Below are positions 6,462 through 7,522 of a stretch of 7,522 nt of DNA, piece after piece. The notes beneath the pieces are model-generated. The model was not told the DNA's origin. It did no database searches and saw only the letters and a program-made list of their open reading frames with translations. This DNA is from Ghiorsea sp. (lineage in GTDB: Bacteria; Pseudomonadota; Zetaproteobacteria; Mariprofundales; Mariprofundaceae). Every line of letters begins with the position of its first letter. Position 1 is the stretch's first letter. Made by a program: the position numbers and the translations under genes. Location of the stretch: NCBI GenBank assembly GCA_027019685.1, contig JALUWH010000254.1, positions 1 to 7,522 on the forward strand, given 5' to 3'.

Positions 6462-7205
6462 ATGATTGATACAAAACCTTTAGATGGGAAAGTGGTGTTG
6501 GTTGCCATTACCAAACATGGGGCAGCACAGGCTAAAGACCTTGCGCCCAAACTGCCGCAAGCGGATATTATGACATCCCAGAAATTCGGGCATGTGTTTG
6601 CGGATGTAAGCAACCAAGTGCATGCTTATGATGCTGGTTTAAAAGCAGAAATTCCCTCAATGTTTAAAAACTATGACCAGATTATCTACTTCGTTTCTTT
6701 GGGGGCTGTGGTGCGTTTGATTGCGCCGCATATGGTGTCTAAAGATGAAGACCCTGGTGTGTTAGTGGTGGATGATGCTGGGCAATATGTGATTCCTGTG
6801 CTTTCTGGGCATGTGGGTGGCGCGAATGCTTGGGCGGAGTATGTGGCAGGTTTATTGGATGCGATACCAGTGCTGACCACAGCATCGGATGTGAGTAAAA
6901 CCATTCCTGTGGATATTTTAGGACGTGAACTTGGCTGGAAAGTGGAATGCCCAAAAATAAATATCACGCGGGTATCAGCGCATGTGGTGAATGAAGAACC
7001 GATTGCTTTGGTAGATGAGCGTGAAAAACCTTCGCTGGACTGGTGGACACGCGCCAATGATTTACCGAAAACCATTCACTGCTTTGAGAAGTTTGAAGAT
7101 GTGGATGTGAATCAATTTGCCGCCATCTTATGGGTAACACATCGAGAGCTTCCTGAACATATTTGGGATGAATTACATGAGAAATTGGTGGTGTATCGCC
7201 CGTGA
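6462..7205 (+). CDS. cbiG: CbiG N-terminal and middle domains (cobalt-precorrin-5A hydrolase), C-terminal domain absent
   Basis: CbiG opens the ring-A lactone of cobalt-precorrin-5A and releases the C20 fragment as acetaldehyde. The CbiG N-domain (about 10-145) shows SLGAVVRLIAPHMVSKDEDP (79-98), VLSGHVGGANAWAEYVAGLL (113-132) and PVLTTASD (136-143). The middle domain (about 150-247) shows ITRVSAHVVNEEPIALVDE and ends in KLVVYRP. Full-length CbiG proteins normally continue from this YRP linker into a C-terminal CobE-like domain beginning near a GIGC motif. Here TGA and then TAG follow at once, and downstream DNA is repeats. A separate cobE may exist outside the window, as in species with split genes, or the domain was lost. 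AAGGA at 6449-6453 lies 8 nt before the ATG. The catalytic core appears intact. Confidence 0.9.
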   Translation: MIDTKPLDGKVVLVAITKHGAAQAKDLAPKLPQADIMTSQKFGHVFADVSNQVHAYDAGLKAEIPSMFKNYDQIIYFVSLGAVVRLIAPHMVSKDEDPGVLVVDDAGQYVIPVLSGHVGGANAWAEYVAGLLDAIPVLTTASDVSKTIPVDILGRELGWKVECPKINITRVSAHVVNEEPIALVDEREKPSLDWWTRANDLPKTIHCFEKFEDVDVNQFAAILWVTHRELPEHIWDELHEKLVVYRP

Positions 7206-7210
7206 TAGGG

Positions 7211-7291
7211 TCAACCCTCACCTTCATCCTCTACCCCAGGGCACTCTCTCTGCCTGCGGCATTCACCTTGTCCCTTCAAAGGGAGAGGAAA
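7211..7291 (+). repeat. Long palindromic repeat copy B, inverted partner of 1212-1292
   Basis: The reverse complement matches copy A at 77 of 81 positions. The four differences (A-copy positions 1226, 1247, 1278 and 1279) all fall in predicted loops or outside the outer stem, which agrees with conservation of the folded form. It begins 5 nt after the cbiG stop. Confidence 0.9.
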
Positions 7292-7296
7292 CTAAG

Positions 7297-7339
7297 CTCC
7301 TTCTCCCGCTTGAGGGGAGAAGGTTGGGATGAGGGGTGA
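7297..7339 (-). repeat. Palindromic repeat copy 6 (CTTCTCCC type), inverted partner of copy 2
   Basis: A perfect 9-bp hairpin, CCTTCTCCC (7299-7307) and GGGAGAAGG (7315-7323), is followed by TTGGGATGAGGGGTGA. Its reverse complement matches 61-102 except for one leader base and the loop. Only 5 nt separate it from the long copy B, making a back-to-back pair. Its last bases run into the DUF559 start. Confidence 0.87.
7332..7336 (+). promoter_or_regulatory. Probable DUF559 ribosome-binding site within the repeat tail
   Basis: AGGGG in the repeat tail lies 9 nt before TTG at 7346 and 3 nt before TTG at 7340. No ATG or GTG lies in frame between the TGA at 7337 and the conserved region, so a TTG start fed by the repeat is the best available reading. 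Confidence 0.45.
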
Positions 7340-7522
7340 TTGAAGTTGGTTAGCAGTAAAACCACCTTTGCCCGTAAATTGAGAAAAAACCAAACCGATG
7401 CCGAGCAAGCTTTATGGCAGCAGTTGCGAAACAGGCAATTGGCAGGGTTCAAGTTTCGCAGGCAATATGTGATTGAAGGCTATATTGCGGACTTTGCTTG
7501 TGTGGATGCAAAGTTAATTATC
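7340..7522 (+). CDS. DUF559 protein (Vsr-like endonuclease fold), 3' end beyond window
   Basis: The frame has 61 codons and is still open at the window end. It shows the DUF559 N-terminal pattern: FARKLRKNQTDAEQALWQQL (residues 10-29), then AGFKFRRQYVIEGYIADFAC (35-54), where D51 is the expected catalytic-type Asp of the PD-(D/E)XK/Vsr-like fold. Later catalytic residues lie beyond the window. Family members are usually about 110-130 residues, so roughly half is present. The start is TTG at 7340 or 7346, immediately at the edge of a palindromic repeat. Biological function is not established to my knowledge; single-strand or mismatch nicking is a family-level guess. It has no evident link to B12 synthesis and sits where the CbiG C-terminal domain would be encoded. 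Confidence 0.85.
   Translation, partial: MKLVSSKTTFARKLRKNQTDAEQALWQQLRNRQLAGFKFRRQYVIEGYIADFACVDAKLII

Noticed and set aside
1..7339. CRISPR array
   Set aside because: The repeats are irregularly spaced, occur in both orientations, lie inside genes and differ in subtype; there are no uniform spacers or cas genes.

Overview
The window is part of a cobalamin (vitamin B12) corrin-ring operon read entirely on the + strand. It carries cbiD (111-1292), a cbiE-cbiT fusion (1292-2629), cbiL/cobI (5621-6385) and an N-terminal/middle-only cbiG (6462-7205). CbiD and CbiG are hallmarks of the early-cobalt ('anaerobic') route. Strong Shine-Dalgarno sites, tight gene overlaps and moderate GC in these genes fit a bacterium, plausibly a proteobacterium. 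The sequence alone does not let me name the organism.

Two unrelated genes sit between cbiET and cbiL on the same strand. The first (2688-4808) is a large protein joining a DUF262 (GmrS/ParB-like) domain, an HNH/DUF1524-like nuclease motif and a C-terminal Schlafen-type AlbA_2 domain. The second (4783-5628) is a Bro-N (phage antirepressor-like) protein. The first is clearly more AT-rich than the B12 genes: single 60-base lines count about 30-35% GC, against up to 58% in cbiG. The pair is wired into the operon: the two overlap each other by 26 nt, and the second overlaps cbiL by 8 nt and carries the cbiL ribosome-binding site. This looks like a defence or mobile-element cargo module that entered a housekeeping operon and became co-transcribed with it.

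The other striking layer is a family of GC-rich palindromic repeats built on the core CCCTCACCCCAACC followed by a hairpin with CTCTCCC or CTTCTCCC arms. Copies lie at 1-40, 61-102, 1212-1292, 1317-1360, 6390-6428, 7211-7291 and 7297-7339. They are not confined to intergenic DNA. One supplies the cbiD Shine-Dalgarno inside a hairpin arm, one encodes the last 26 residues and stop codon of CbiD, one is translated in frame near the N-terminus of CbiET, and one apparently supplies the ribosome-binding site for the last gene. The copies at 1212-1292 and 7211-7291 are an 81-nt inverted pair with 77 identical positions. A second inverted pair (61-102 and 7297-7339) lies outside it.

The window ends in the first 61 codons of a DUF559 protein (Vsr-like endonuclease fold), which begins directly at the edge of a repeat. 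It lies where the C-terminal domain of CbiG would normally be encoded. Repeats next to a small DUF559 nuclease gene suggest a possible mobile-repeat system; this is an inference from arrangement only.

No rRNA, tRNA, CRISPR array or cobalamin riboswitch is visible. No gene-free stretch exceeds about 140 nt.
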